Below are positions 51,318-60,941 of a stretch of DNA of 64,000 nucleotides, one piece after another; the first letter of the stretch is position 1; every line of letters begins with the position of its first letter. This DNA comes from Gammaproteobacteria bacterium. GTDB taxonomy: Bacteria > Pseudomonadota > Gammaproteobacteria > JASBUN01. The DNA lies in NCBI GenBank assembly GCA_030147845.1, contig JASBUN010000038.1, positions 1-64,000 of the forward strand, written 5' to 3'. Position numbers and translations under genes: made by a program. The notes beneath the pieces were generated by a model that searched no databases, was not told the origin of the DNA, and saw only the letters and a list, made by a program, of their open reading frames with translations.

Positions 51318-54054
51318 CCCGAAGATCATCGCCGACACGATCACCTTTACGCTGGACGGAAATCCGGTCACCGCCAACGCGGGAGAAACGATTCTCCAGG
51401 CGGCTGAGCGCGCAGGCGTGCAAATTCCGCATCTATGCTACACACCGGGGATGCGCCCGGACGGCAACTGCCGTGCTTGTATGGTGGAAGTCGAAGGAGA
51501 ACGGGTACTGGCGCCATCGTGTTGGCGCGAGGCGCAAGAAGGAATGGTGGTACGGGCCAAGACCGAGCGAGCCACCAAAGCTCAACGCATGGTATTGGAA
51601 CTTCTGCAATGCGATATGCCCGAGAAAGCCTATACTCGCGACAACGAGCTTGATCATTGGTCACGCGAGCTGGGACTCGGCCGGCCGCGCTTTGAGGGTC
51701 GATCGGAGCCACCCGCAGACAACTCTCACCCCGCTATCGCCGTCAATCTGGATGCCTGTATTCAATGCACGCGTTGCGTACGCGCCTGCCGCGAAGAACA
51801 AGCCAATGATGTTATTGGTTACGCCTTCCGTGGACACCATGCAAAAATCGTCTTCGATCTCGACGATCCCATGGGAAACAGCACTTGCGTCGGCTGCGGC
51901 GAATGCGTGCAAGCGTGCCCCACCGGGGCGCTCATGCCGGGCGGCGGAGTCGGGCTGCTCGAAGCCGACAAGCGAGTCGATTCAGTTTGTCCCTACTGCG
52001 GTGTCGGCTGCTTGCTCACCTACAACATCCGCGACAACCACATCCTGTTCGTTGAAGGGCGTGATGGGCCGGCAAACCAAAGCCGTCTCTGCGTTAAGGG
52101 GCGTTACGGCTTCGATTACGTGCATCATAAGCACCGTTTAACCAAGCCGCTGATACGTCGAGACGATGCGCCGAAAAGCAGCAACATCGATGACATCGAT
52201 CCAGGTAACTACGGCGCGATATTCCGCGAAGCGAGCTGGGAAGAAGCGCTCGAAGTCGCCGCCAAGGGATTGCGCGAAGTGCGCGAGCAACACGGTCCTA
52301 AGGCCTTGGCCGCCTTCGGTTCCGCGAAAGGATCCAACGAAGAGGCATATCTGTTTCAAAAATTGGTCCGCACCGGTTTTGGCAGCAATAACGTCGATCA
52401 CTGTACGCGATTGTGCCATGCCTCGTCGGTCGCCGCCATGCTGGAAATGATCGGTTCGGGCGCGGTATCGAATCAGGTCTCTGACGTTGCGGAAGCCGAC
52501 GTAATCGTCGTCATCGGCGCCAACCCAACCGAGAACCATCCGGTCGCAGCCACCTTTATGAAGAACGCGGCACGCGCAGGAAAGACGCTCATCGTCATGG
52601 ATCCGAGGCGTTCGGGCCTTGCCCGCCACGCGGATTATTTCCTGCAGTTCAAGCCCGACACCGACGTCGCACTGCTCAACGCATTGATGAATGCGGTCCT
52701 CGAGCAAGGACTGGTAAACGAGCACTTTGTCACTGACCGCACGGTCGGCTACGAAGCGTTGCGCGAACATATTCAGGCGTTTACACCGGAGGCCATGGCT
52801 CCCATCTGCGGCATCGATGCCGCTACCATCCGCGAGGTCGCGCGAATATACGCATCCTCCAAGGCGTCGATCATTTTCTGGGGTATGGGCATTTCGCAAC
52901 ACGTTCACGGCACCGACAACGCGCGCGCCTTGATCTCATTAGCGCTGATGACAGGCCAGATCGGACGCCCGGGAACAGGCTTGCATCCGTTGCGCGGCCA
53001 GAACAACGTGCAAGGCGCATCCGACGTTGGCCTGATCCCGATGGTGTATCCCGACTACCAGTCGGTCGCCGACAAGGATATCCGTAGTCGTTTCGAGGAG
53101 CTGTGGGGCGCAACACTCGATCCCCAGCCCGGCTTGACCGTGGTCGAGATCATGCATGCAGTACTGGAAGGCAAGATCAACGGCATGTATATCATGGGCG
53201 AGAATCCAGCCATGTCCGACCCCAATTTGCATCATGCACGCGAAGCATTCGCGAAACTCGGGCACTTAGTGGTTCAGGATTTGTTTCTGACCGAAACTGC
53301 GTGTTTCGCCGATGTCGTACTACCAGCATCGGGATTTCCTGAAAAGACCGGCACGTTTACTAATACCGATCGGCGCGTGCAACTTGGGCGCCAGGCGCTG
53401 GATCTTCCCGGCGATGCCAAACAAGATCTGTGGATCATCCAGGAAATAGCCCGTCGCATCGGGCTGAATTGGAACTATCGCGGGCCTGAAGACGTCTTCA
53501 ATGAAATGCGTAAAGCCATGCCCAGCATTGCGGGCATCAGTTGGGATCGCCTGGAACATATGCAGTCGGTTACTTATCCCTGCACGACGGAATCCGATCC
53601 CGGTCAACCGATATTGTTTACCGAGGCCTTCGCCACGCAAGGCGGTCGGGCAAAATTCGTTCCGGTGCCGTTCACCAATGCCGATGAACTGCCGGATGCC
53701 GGCTATCCATTGATCCTTATCACCGGGCGACAGCTCGAACATTGGCATACCGGTGCAATGACACGGCGCTCGAGAGTACTCGACGCCATCGAACCGGAGC
53801 CAGTCGCCAGTGTTCACCCGAGCGATCTGGAACGGCTCGGTATTACGCCGGGCGCGCAAATGTTACTTACGACTCGCCGTGGACAAGTGACCGTCCGCGC
53901 GCGTGTCGACACTGCACTCCAGCTCGGCCAGGTTTTCCTGCCATTTTGCTATCGTGAAGCCGCGGCCAATCTGTTGACCAACCAAGCATTGGATCCATTC
54001 GGGAAAATTCCCGAGTTCAAATTCTGCGCGGCGAAAATAGCGCCGGCGGCTTAG
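51307..54054 (+). CDS. fdhA: NAD-dependent formate dehydrogenase alpha subunit (W/Mo)
   Basis: 915 aa, overlapping the beta subunit by 11 bases. N-terminal [2Fe-2S] (CYTPGMRPDGNCRACMVEV), the NuoG-like HxxxC region (about residues 90-130), and two [4Fe-4S] sets (CIQCTRCVRACREEQ, CVGCGECVQACPTGAL) precede a third cluster, CPYCGVGCLLTYNI, and the bis-MGD domain. The metal ligand is the cysteine in NVDHCTRLCHASSV (no selenocysteine). The C-terminus has the dinucleotide-binding barrel (RQLEHWHTGAMTRRS). It oxidises formate to CO2, completing the C1 oxidation route. Confidence 0.96.
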   Translation: MVASPKIIADTITFTLDGNPVTANAGETILQAAERAGVQIPHLCYTPGMRPDGNCRACMVEVEGERVLAPSCWREAQEGMVVRAKTERATKAQRMVLELLQCDMPEKAYTRDNELDHWSRELGLGRPRFEGRSEPPADNSHPAIAVNLDACIQCTRCVRACREEQANDVIGYAFRGHHAKIVFDLDDPMGNSTCVGCGECVQACPTGALMPGGGVGLLEADKRVDSVCPYCGVGCLLTYNIRDNHILFVEGRDGPANQSRLCVKGRYGFDYVHHKHRLTKPLIRRDDAPKSSNIDDIDPGNYGAIFREASWEEALEVAAKGLREVREQHGPKALAAFGSAKGSNEEAYLFQKLVRTGFGSNNVDHCTRLCHASSVAAMLEMIGSGAVSNQVSDVAEADVIVVIGANPTENHPVAATFMKNAARAGKTLIVMDPRRSGLARHADYFLQFKPDTDVALLNALMNAVLEQGLVNEHFVTDRTVGYEALREHIQAFTPEAMAPICGIDAATIREVARIYASSKASIIFWGMGISQHVHGTDNARALISLALMTGQIGRPGTGLHPLRGQNNVQGASDVGLIPMVYPDYQSVADKDIRSRFEELWGATLDPQPGLTVVEIMHAVLEGKINGMYIMGENPAMSDPNLHHAREAFAKLGHLVVQDLFLTETACFADVVLPASGFPEKTGTFTNTDRRVQLGRQALDLPGDAKQDLWIIQEIARRIGLNWNYRGPEDVFNEMRKAMPSIAGISWDRLEHMQSVTYPCTTESDPGQPILFTEAFATQGGRAKFVPVPFTNADELPDAGYPLILITGRQLEHWHTGAMTRRSRVLDAIEPEPVASVHPSDLERLGITPGAQMLLTTRRGQVTVRARVDTALQLGQVFLPFCYREAAANLLTNQALDPFGKIPEFKFCAAKIAPAA

Positions 54055-54070
54055 AAAACACCTATTCCCT

Positions 54071-54113
54071 CCACCACGAGACCGGCAGAAACCGCCGGTT
54101 CTCATGGTGTGGT
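54071..54113 (+). terminator. Hairpin after formate dehydrogenase
   Basis: CCACCACGAGACCGGC and GCCGGTTCTCATGGTGTGG form an imperfect long stem with a seven-base loop 17 bases after the fdhA stop, followed by TTTACGG. Likely the operon terminator. Confidence 0.6.
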
Positions 54114-54221
54114 TTACGGTAAACCTGAAACAACGACGTGAACGGGTGTCGGCTCGATATGATCGCAGCTATCGTGCGCTACTAAACATCCGGCAAGTCC
54201 ATCTTCAGCCGAGCAAAACCA

Positions 54222-54650
54222 TTGAGTCCGACCTCAGTCAAACCGCTAAGCCCAAAACAAGCCTGGCAGATGCTGCACGACAATCCAAGTGCGGTACTAA
54301 TCGATGTTCGCTCGACGATGGAATTTCTATTCGTCGGACACCCGAAAGGAGCGGTACATGTCGCCTGGATCGACGAACCTGATTGGCACATCAACCCGGA
54401 ATTTGTCACTCACGTGCGCAAACTGATGCTAGGTGGCGTTAGCTGTGATGCCGACGACGGCTGTGTTCCCATCATTCTGATTTGCCGTAGTGGTCATCGT
54501 TCGCTCGAAGCGGCACAATTACTGATCAAGAATGGTCTTCAGCACGTATACAATGTCGAAGGTGGGTTTGAAGGAGAATTGGACGACACGCATCATCGAA
54601 ATTCGATCGGCGGCTGGCGCTTCGACGGGTTGCCCTGGGAACAATGTTAA
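54222..54650 (+). CDS. Rhodanese-like sulfurtransferase
   Basis: 142 aa, starting at TTG 54222 (no better start visible, ribosome-binding site weak). The single rhodanese domain has AVLIDVRSTMEFLFVGHPKGAVHVAW, an active-site cysteine in ILICRSGHRSLEAAQLL and a C-terminal VYNVEGGFEGELD. Members of this group carry sulfane sulfur on the cysteine. Together with FdhD-like functions it could help sulfuration of the formate dehydrogenase cofactor, or dispose of sulfide-derived sulfur from methanethiol oxidation. It follows fdhA after a hairpin, so the transcript is probably separate. Confidence 0.85.
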   Translation: MSPTSVKPLSPKQAWQMLHDNPSAVLIDVRSTMEFLFVGHPKGAVHVAWIDEPDWHINPEFVTHVRKLMLGGVSCDADDGCVPIILICRSGHRSLEAAQLLIKNGLQHVYNVEGGFEGELDDTHHRNSIGGWRFDGLPWEQC

Positions 54651-54686
54651 TGTCGAACGACGTCGACATATGCGCTACACGCTAAG

Positions 54687-55391
54687 CTAGTTGTCAATCT
54701 CAGATGCTGTATCATCACTCTCAGGCTGCCGTCGCGGAAAGCTCCGCTCTAGCACCAGTCGACTTAACTCGCGCAGACATGCGTCCGGCTCGATGCTACG
54801 TAATCGACCACCGCTACGTGAATATAGTCCGGCCTCGGTTACGATGATATCCATCGGCAGATCGTACTGGTTAGGACGTATGGTCGGCAGACGAAACTCT
54901 TCGTAGGCAATGGCGATGGCGATGGGCTGCGGACTAATCGAAGCCAATGTGCGATCAAAAAATCCTCCGCCATAGCCGAGACGGAAGCCGTCACCATCGA
55001 AGGCATTCATAGGCACAAACAATGCGTCGGGTAATAGCCGAGACGTCCCGTCAGGCACCGGGATATCATAAACGCCCGGCACCATGGACACACCAGGCCA
55101 CCATTCGTGAAACTCTAATGGATGAGCCTTTTTCACCACCTTCGGTAGCGCGGTACGCGATCCATGTTCGCGAATCTTGCGTATGGCAAAGCGAATATCG
55201 AATTCCGACTTATACGGCCAACAGAATCCGACGACCAATCCCGCCAGGGCGTCAACGACGCCGGCGTTAAGATGCGCATTGATCGCCGCGGCGTGATCAC
55301 GCTGCAATCGTTCCGGCAGTTTGGTACGGCGCTCGATACATGCTAGCCGCGTTGCGCGCTTCCAGGTTTGATTATCCGCAGACTCGTTCAT
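54687..55391 (-). CDS. 5-formyltetrahydrofolate cyclo-ligase family protein
   Basis: 234 aa. The family motifs are WKRATRLACIERRTKLPE (basic N-terminal ATP contact), FCWPYKSEFDIRF, LFVPMNAFDGDGFRLGYGGGFFDRTLASI (the G-x-GGG-F/Y-D-R loop) and AIAYEEFRLP. It converts 5-formyl-H4F to methenyl-H4F with ATP, rescuing a dead-end folate made in C1 metabolism. It is longer than the usual 190-200 aa, from extensions at both ends. It is downstream of folC on the same strand, 76 bases away. Confidence 0.88.
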   Translation of the reverse strand: MNESADNQTWKRATRLACIERRTKLPERLQRDHAAAINAHLNAGVVDALAGLVVGFCWPYKSEFDIRFAIRKIREHGSRTALPKVVKKAHPLEFHEWWPGVSMVPGVYDIPVPDGTSRLLPDALFVPMNAFDGDGFRLGYGGGFFDRTLASISPQPIAIAIAYEEFRLPTIRPNQYDLPMDIIVTEAGLYSRSGGRLRSIEPDACLRELSRLVLERSFPRRQPESDDTASEIDN

Positions 55392-55467
55392 AGCCGAAAG
55401 GATGCCACTCCACTAAACTCATTTATCATCATTACGCATTGCGTAAATTTCGGTCAATTCGTATTGG

Positions 55468-56763
55468 CTATCGTTGTGCGTTCGCCGCCACCTGCTCGGA
55501 TCTCGACGATTTCCAGGCCAGCATCGCATCCGTTACGGTAACAAAAGACCCGAACACCACCAGCCGGTCTTCCGGGCCGCTCGATGCGAACGCATGCGTA
55601 CATGCGGCGGCAACAGACGTAAACACCTGTACCGGCGAGTTTGCCTGCCGTTCTACCTCATCCTTCAAACGGCTGGACCGCGCCGCACGCGCTGAGGCTA
55701 GATCGCATACCAACCAACTGTCTATCTCTGAACTGATTGCGCCGATCACGCCGGCGATGTCCTTATCAGCCATGGCGCCAAATATCGCCAAAGTTCTACC
55801 GGCGCATGGGCGTGCATGCAAGCCGGCGGCGAGATTGGCGGCTGCGTGCGGATTGTGAGCGACATCCAGGATCACTTCCGGTCGCCCGGAAAGGACTTCG
55901 AACCGCCCCGCAAGCGCGGCCGATCGCAAACCGTGCTTGATGTCGTCGACGCCGACGTCCAGAACCTCACTGAGCAAACGCAGCGCCGTGATGCTTGCGC
56001 TGGCGTTGGCAAACTGAAACGCGCCGCGCATTCCCGGCATTGGCAGAGTAAGCCGCTCTGCGCCAGTCTGCCAATAGTCCCAATCTTCGGCGCGCACGAC
56101 GAAGCCGAACTCGCGACCGACCTGTTGCAAATTGGCCTTAATCTGGTTGGCATACTGGCCGATCTGCGCGGGCGGCGCCGGATCCGCACAAACCGCTGCG
56201 CGCCCGGAACGAAAAATCGCCGATTTCTCACGCGCGATAGCCGCCCTGTCGCTACCGAGATACTCTGTGTGATCAAGATCGATACTGGTAACGATGGCAC
56301 AGTCGGTATCAAACACATTGACCGCATCGAGACGACCACCCATCCCGACTTCCAATATTCCGACGTCGATACCGTTGGCTTCAAAGGCAACCACGGCGGC
56401 GAGCGTCATGAATTCGAAGTAGGTTAGCGGGACCTTACCGCGTGCGACCTCGACGCGCGCCAATGCAGAGCACAATTCGGCATCGCCGATATTCTGGGCA
56501 CCGATACGGACTCGCTCGTTGACGCACAATAGATGTGGAGAAGTATACGTGCCGGTATGATACCCAGCGGAGTCGAGCATGGCTTCCAGGAACGCACAGG
56601 TCGATCCCTTACCGTTGGTGCCGGCCACGGTGATCAGCGAGAACGACGGTGCCAAGTCCAACGCCTTGCGCACCACTTGCGTGCGCTCGAGGCCCATTAC
56701 GATGGATGATGGGTGGATGGACTCGATATAACTCATCCACTCCGGCAATGTTCTTTGCGTCAC
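55468..56763 (-). CDS. folC: Folylpolyglutamate/dihydrofolate synthase FolC
   Basis: 431 aa from GTG 56763, with AAGGGC upstream. It has the Mur-ligase-type ATP loop VAGTNGKGSTCAFLEAMLDSAG, TSPHLLCVNERVRIG, DVGILEVGMGGRLDAVNVFD, TSIDLDHTEYLGSDRAAIAREK and LDVAHNPHAAANL. It adds glutamates to folates and may also make dihydrofolate. It lies between folD and the cyclo-ligase gene on the same strand; a 144-base gap separates it from folD. Confidence 0.95.
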   Translation of the reverse strand: MTQRTLPEWMSYIESIHPSSIVMGLERTQVVRKALDLAPSFSLITVAGTNGKGSTCAFLEAMLDSAGYHTGTYTSPHLLCVNERVRIGAQNIGDAELCSALARVEVARGKVPLTYFEFMTLAAVVAFEANGIDVGILEVGMGGRLDAVNVFDTDCAIVTSIDLDHTEYLGSDRAAIAREKSAIFRSGRAAVCADPAPPAQIGQYANQIKANLQQVGREFGFVVRAEDWDYWQTGAERLTLPMPGMRGAFQFANASASITALRLLSEVLDVGVDDIKHGLRSAALAGRFEVLSGRPEVILDVAHNPHAAANLAAGLHARPCAGRTLAIFGAMADKDIAGVIGAISSEIDSWLVCDLASARAARSSRLKDEVERQANSPVQVFTSVAAACTHAFASSGPEDRLVVFGSFVTVTDAMLAWKSSRSEQVAANAQR

Positions 56764-56907
56764 AACCAGCCCTTATCCTGCCGCGATGTACTGAACACGT
56801 CAGGAATCGAATAATGCCGCAATCCGTCGCCACGCTCGATAGGTTGTATCAGGTCGGCACGTGATCGACGGCCGACCCGTTCCAGCAATCGATATCAACC
56901 GCAGGCG

Positions 56908-57825
56908 TTACAGAGCCGGGGAGCCGGCCTGCCCTTGATTCGCTACACGCTGTTGCGCAGATTGGCGCTCGGCTGCATTTACGGTGTTGGCGATCAACAT
57001 GGTCACGGTCATCGGCCCGACACCACCTGGAACCGGAGTAATATAGGATGCTTTTTTCACCACCCCGTCGAAATCTACGTCACCTACCAGCTTGCCGTTG
57101 TCCAGGCGGTTGATGCCCACGTCGATCACCACGGCCCCGGTCTTCACCATCTGCGGAAGAATCAGATTGGGCACTCCGGCGGCAACCACCAGGATGTCAG
57201 CCAAAATCGTAAACTGCGCGAGATCTCGGGTTTTGATATGACAGATGGAAACGGTCGCGTTCTTACGTAGGAGTATCAATGCCATCGGCTTGCCGACGAT
57301 ATTACTACTACCGACGATGACCACATTCTGTCCTTCGATAGGAATATCGCTGTATTCCAACAGCCGCTGCACACCATACGGTGTGCATGGCGGGAAAATA
57401 TTCTCCGCACCGTCATCGCCGGTTTGGAGCACCAAACCACCGACGTTGTACATATGAAAACCATCGACATCCTTCGCAGGCAGAATCGATTCCAATATCA
57501 AACGCATATCAAATTGCGCCGGCAACGGCAACTGAACGATAATGCCGTGAATCTTGTTGTTTACGTTCAGCTCCGCAATACGTTTCAGAACGGCCGCTTG
57601 CGGCACATCCTCCGGAAACTTATGTGTTTCCGAATGCACGCCTACTTCCTCACACGCGCGCGTCTTTTGTCCGACATACACTTTGGACGCTGGATTGTCG
57701 CCAACCACAATCACCGCAAGACCCGGCACAACACCGTGCTTCGCCAACGCTTCCACTTTCGGCTTCAGTTCGTCTTCCCGAATCCGTTTGCCAATCGCCT
57801 TACCGTCAATCAGTTTCGCCGTCAT
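56908..57825 (-). CDS. folD: Methylene-H4F dehydrogenase/methenyl-H4F cyclohydrolase FolD
   Basis: 305 aa. Motifs are PGLAVIVVGDNPASKVYVGQKTRACEEVG (catalytic lysine in YVGQK), GIIVQLPLP, PCTPYGVQRLLEY, VIVGSSNIVGKPMALILLRKNATV (NADP site, GSS where many have GRS), VIDVGINRLDNGKLVGDVDF and TPVPGGVGPMTVTMLIANTV. It oxidises methylene-H4F to formyl-H4F between the MetF fusion and FtfL. It follows the ABC importer genes on the same strand and may share their message. Confidence 0.96.
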   Translation of the reverse strand: MTAKLIDGKAIGKRIREDELKPKVEALAKHGVVPGLAVIVVGDNPASKVYVGQKTRACEEVGVHSETHKFPEDVPQAAVLKRIAELNVNNKIHGIIVQLPLPAQFDMRLILESILPAKDVDGFHMYNVGGLVLQTGDDGAENIFPPCTPYGVQRLLEYSDIPIEGQNVVIVGSSNIVGKPMALILLRKNATVSICHIKTRDLAQFTILADILVVAAGVPNLILPQMVKTGAVVIDVGINRLDNGKLVGDVDFDGVVKKASYITPVPGGVGPMTVTMLIANTVNAAERQSAQQRVANQGQAGSPAL

Positions 57826-57889
57826 AGTATTTGTCCATATTCCGCCGCACGTGCGGCACTACGTTTAGAGATCAATCGGGCACAGCACG

Positions 57890-58084
57890 CTATTCGCGAA
57901 GGCCTCGAAATCCGATAATTACAAACAAAAGCATACTGATACCGGTGCATAGGTAACCAGCCCAATAAAGCCAGCGCCCCAAATCAACCGAACCTCGGCT
58001 TTTCAGCCAAGAGCCGGTCATCGCCAGCACCGCACCACCAACCGCCAGTCCGATCACAGCGCCTCGTGTCAGCCAGAATTCCAT
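57890..58084 (-). CDS. Small two-helix membrane protein
   Basis: 64 aa from ATG 58084, with AAAGGGTGA 8 bases upstream; too short for family assignment. Two hydrophobic helices (about residues 7-25 and 40-58) flank a short polar loop GSWLKSRGSVDLGRW. It lies between the second ABC ATPase gene and folD, spaced like an operon member, so it may be an accessory subunit of the importer. Confidence 0.65.
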   Translation of the reverse strand: MEFWLTRGAVIGLAVGGAVLAMTGSWLKSRGSVDLGRWLYWAGYLCTGISMLLFVIIGFRGLRE

Positions 58085-58147
58085 CAACGATCACCCTTTC
58101 GGTCTGCGGCCAGCCAAAGCGTTTGGCGAAATAACAACGAGTGCATC

Positions 58148-59044
58148 CTATTTCCCGCTTTTGCCAACGCGGTCCGAATAGGCTTGGATGAAATCGCTCG
58201 CCGCTTTACTGCCGCCGGCGAAGGATCTCATAGCTTCTTCATGCAAAATTGCCAACGCTTCCATTTTGATCTGATTAGCACGATCGTCGTCGACGATATT
58301 GCTCAAGCTGCGTGGCCGAGGGAGATCCACGTCCAGCACGGCGCGCACTTGCGTCGGCTTGTTGCTCATAATCAGAAGCCGATCAGCAAGAAAAATTGCC
58401 TCATCGATATCCGTGGTAACGAAAAAATTCGTGCGATGCGATTCTTCGTACAAAGTCGCATAGTACTTCCACATCAATTCCTTCGTCATATGGTCCAAAC
58501 CACGAAACGGCTCGTCCAGTATCATGACCTCCGGATTATTGATCATCGCCCGTGCGAGTTCGGCGCGACGCTGCATACCGCCCGAAAGTTGCGGCGGATA
58601 TTTGCTGCGGAATCGCTGCAACCCTACTTTGTCCAGCAAAAATTCCGCACGATCACGCATCTCCGGCGTATTCTCGCCGCGCGCCTTGGGGCCGTACATA
58701 ATATTGTCGTAGGTGCTCATCCATGGAAACAGCGCACTCTCTTGAAACACCACCAAACGGTCGCGTCCGGGACCTGTTACCTTGTTTCCATCGATAGAGA
58801 TTGATCCCGACGTCGGCTTCTCGAAACCCGCCAGCAGCCGGATCAGGGTGCTTTTACCGCAACCGGATGGGCCAATCATCACTGTGAGCTTGCCGCGCTC
58901 GATCGTAAACGAGCAGTTCTTCACCACCTCGGTTGCAAATTGCTTCTCGCCGTAGGTTTTGTCTACGTGCGATATGGTCATTTCGGCGGCTTTGATCTGC
59001 ATCCCGCTACCGGCAGGCTTTTGAATCTCTTGAGCAGCACTCAT
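58148..59044 (-). CDS. NitT/TauT-type ABC ATPase 2
   Basis: 298 aa. Walker A is GPSGCGKST, the signature is QLSGGMQRRAELARAM (canonical), and Walker B is VMILDEPFRGLD. The switch region reads FFVTTDIDEAIF: the histidine of the usual THD is threonine. So this ATPase offers a good signature to its partner but should be weak at hydrolysing ATP in its own site. It closes the two-ATPase, two-permease importer operon. The C-terminal 60 residues are an extension common in nitrate/taurine ATPases. Confidence 0.92.
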   Translation of the reverse strand: MSAAQEIQKPAGSGMQIKAAEMTISHVDKTYGEKQFATEVVKNCSFTIERGKLTVMIGPSGCGKSTLIRLLAGFEKPTSGSISIDGNKVTGPGRDRLVVFQESALFPWMSTYDNIMYGPKARGENTPEMRDRAEFLLDKVGLQRFRSKYPPQLSGGMQRRAELARAMINNPEVMILDEPFRGLDHMTKELMWKYYATLYEESHRTNFFVTTDIDEAIFLADRLLIMSNKPTQVRAVLDVDLPRPRSLSNIVDDDRANQIKMEALAILHEEAMRSFAGGSKAASDFIQAYSDRVGKSGK

Positions 59045-59090
59045 TTCAGGTATCCTCTTTCAGGGTTCGATGTCATTGCGTTGACCCGCC

Positions 59091-59945
59091 CTACCGCATT
59101 CGTAGCCAGGGCGTCGCGCGCGAACCGATCCACCGGATGATTGTGCTGGAAATATAGCCGGCGATGCCGATACTAATCATGCCGACGACGATTTGTGGAT
59201 ATGAACCACCCACATAGGAATTCCAGATAAAAAACCCTAGACCACCGCCTGCGCCACCCATGCTATTGCCGCCGCCGGAAATCATCTCGGCGGCCACCAC
59301 GACTTCCCAGGTGATACCCATGCCGACCGTCGCGCCTATGACGATCGACGGCAACGTACCCGGAAGAATGATGCGCCGGAAAATATCCCAGCCGTTTGCA
59401 CCCATGGAACGTGCCGACTGAAAATAACGTACGTCGATAGATCTCGCGCCGCCGATCACGTTGAGCACAACGGTGAAAAATGCGCCGTAGAACGTTACAA
59501 ACGCGATAGACATTTCCTGCGTTGGCCAGAAAATGATGGCTGCGGGAACCCACGCCAGGGGCGGGATCGGTCGAAAAATCTCGAATACCGGGAATACGGT
59601 ATCGCGATAGTTCTTACTCACCGCCATCAGCAATCCAAAAGGTATGCCCAGGATCATCGCCGCGATAAATCCGAAAAAGACGCGGTACGAACTTTGCCAC
59701 CAGCTCTGCCAATAGCTTGGATCAAGCAACAGTGGACCCCAAGCCGAAAACACCGCAGTCGGTGCCGGCACCATTCCAATCCACGGCAACTGCACGCCAA
59801 ACCATGCTTTGGACTGTGAACCGACTTCCCAGAAAACTAAAAATAGGATTAAGGACACGATCGCCCGGCGCGATCCGGTATCGTGAAAAATCGATTTCCG
59901 TAACCTACCCATAGGCCGATTCGCAACTATTGTACTGGCGTTCAT
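59091..59945 (-). CDS. NitT/TauT-type ABC permease 2
   Basis: 284 aa from ATG 59945 (GAGGGG upstream), six predicted transmembrane helices. The coupling helix region reads ARSMGANGWDIFRRIILPGTLPSIVIGATVGMGITW, the EAA-type loop of the SsuC/TauC/NrtB family. It pairs with the cNMP-fused permease at 60938-62326; the two share the FRPIPPLAWVPAAI segment but are clearly diverged. A glycine-rich insertion MISGGGNSMGGAGGGLGFF lies before the last helices. Confidence 0.92.
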   Translation of the reverse strand: MNASTIVANRPMGRLRKSIFHDTGSRRAIVSLILFLVFWEVGSQSKAWFGVQLPWIGMVPAPTAVFSAWGPLLLDPSYWQSWWQSSYRVFFGFIAAMILGIPFGLLMAVSKNYRDTVFPVFEIFRPIPPLAWVPAAIIFWPTQEMSIAFVTFYGAFFTVVLNVIGGARSIDVRYFQSARSMGANGWDIFRRIILPGTLPSIVIGATVGMGITWEVVVAAEMISGGGNSMGGAGGGLGFFIWNSYVGGSYPQIVVGMISIGIAGYISSTIIRWIGSRATPWLRMR

Positions 59946-60053
59946 CAAATATTACCCCTCTGCTCAATATCGATGTAGATGCGGCGTCAGTCGCGATTTG
60001 CTTCATGAGCATCACGCCGACGTCACTCCGCGGCTGGCGAGCGGGACGGACGG

Positions 60054-60941
60054 TCAGCCTTCTTTCTCGCCACGCTCAAACGCCTTCATGGCCTCCTCGT
60101 GCACCGCTTCCATGGTTTCGTCCATGAGTTCCCGGAATCGCTTACTCGTGAGTACGTTGTAATCTCGCGGGTGAGGGATGTCTACATCAAGAATTTTCTT
60201 CGGCCGACACGGACGAGTCGTCATAATGACGACCTTATGGCCTAAAAATATTGCCTCTTCAAGATCGTGCGTAATGAAAAAGATGGTCACCTTATTTTTG
60301 TAATAGATGTCCAACAGTGCTTCGTGCATTACCGATTTGGTGAGTGAATCGAGCGCACGATAAGGTTCATCCAGCAGCAGAACTTTGGGATCGTTCATCA
60401 GGGCGCGTACGATCTCCACACGCCGACGGACACCGGACGAAGTTTCTCCGGGATAGCTGTTTTCGCTGCCGTTGAGGCCGGCGGACGCCATCATGTCGCG
60501 CGCCTTTTCGAACGCTTCCTTCTTACTCATCGTCCCCTGCATGATCGGACCAAAGGCAACATTCTCCAGATTGGTCTTCCATGGGAACAGCGCTCCATTT
60601 TGAAACACGACTACCCGATCCGGTCCGGGCTCCGCTTTCGGCTTGTCAGGACCGCACAGCAACTCATCGTCCAAATAGATGGTTCCGTTGGATATGCTGT
60701 GAAATCCAGCAATGGCGTTTAGCAGCGTTGTTTTTCCGCATCCGGACGGCCCTACGATCATGCAGATTTCGCCGGCGCCGATGTCCAGCGAACACGTATC
60801 TACAGCCTTGACGGCCGCACCTTCCGGATCGTAGACCTTATCAACCTTCTCGATCCGTATTGCGCCCTTGGTGCCCTTTGTATTCATATTTCGCTCTCGC
60901 TGCTTCGCTTCAAATGCGTTGCTTTGGATGACGGCGTTCAT
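60054..60941 (-). CDS. NitT/TauT-type ABC ATPase 1
   Basis: 295 aa, ATG overlapping the fused-permease stop as ATGA. Walker A is GPSGCGKTT and Walker B VLLLDEPYRALD, and the switch histidine is present (FFITHDLEEAIF). The signature is degenerate: ETSSGVRRRVEIVRAL instead of LSGGM/Q. It is therefore the mirror image of ATPase 2, and together they would form one consensus and one degenerate nucleotide site. An N-terminal 30-residue extension precedes the ATPase fold; ATG at residue 19 is an alternative start. Confidence 0.92.
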   Translation of the reverse strand: MNAVIQSNAFEAKQRERNMNTKGTKGAIRIEKVDKVYDPEGAAVKAVDTCSLDIGAGEICMIVGPSGCGKTTLLNAIAGFHSISNGTIYLDDELLCGPDKPKAEPGPDRVVVFQNGALFPWKTNLENVAFGPIMQGTMSKKEAFEKARDMMASAGLNGSENSYPGETSSGVRRRVEIVRALMNDPKVLLLDEPYRALDSLTKSVMHEALLDIYYKNKVTIFFITHDLEEAIFLGHKVVIMTTRPCRPKKILDVDIPHPRDYNVLTSKRFRELMDETMEAVHEEAMKAFERGEKEG

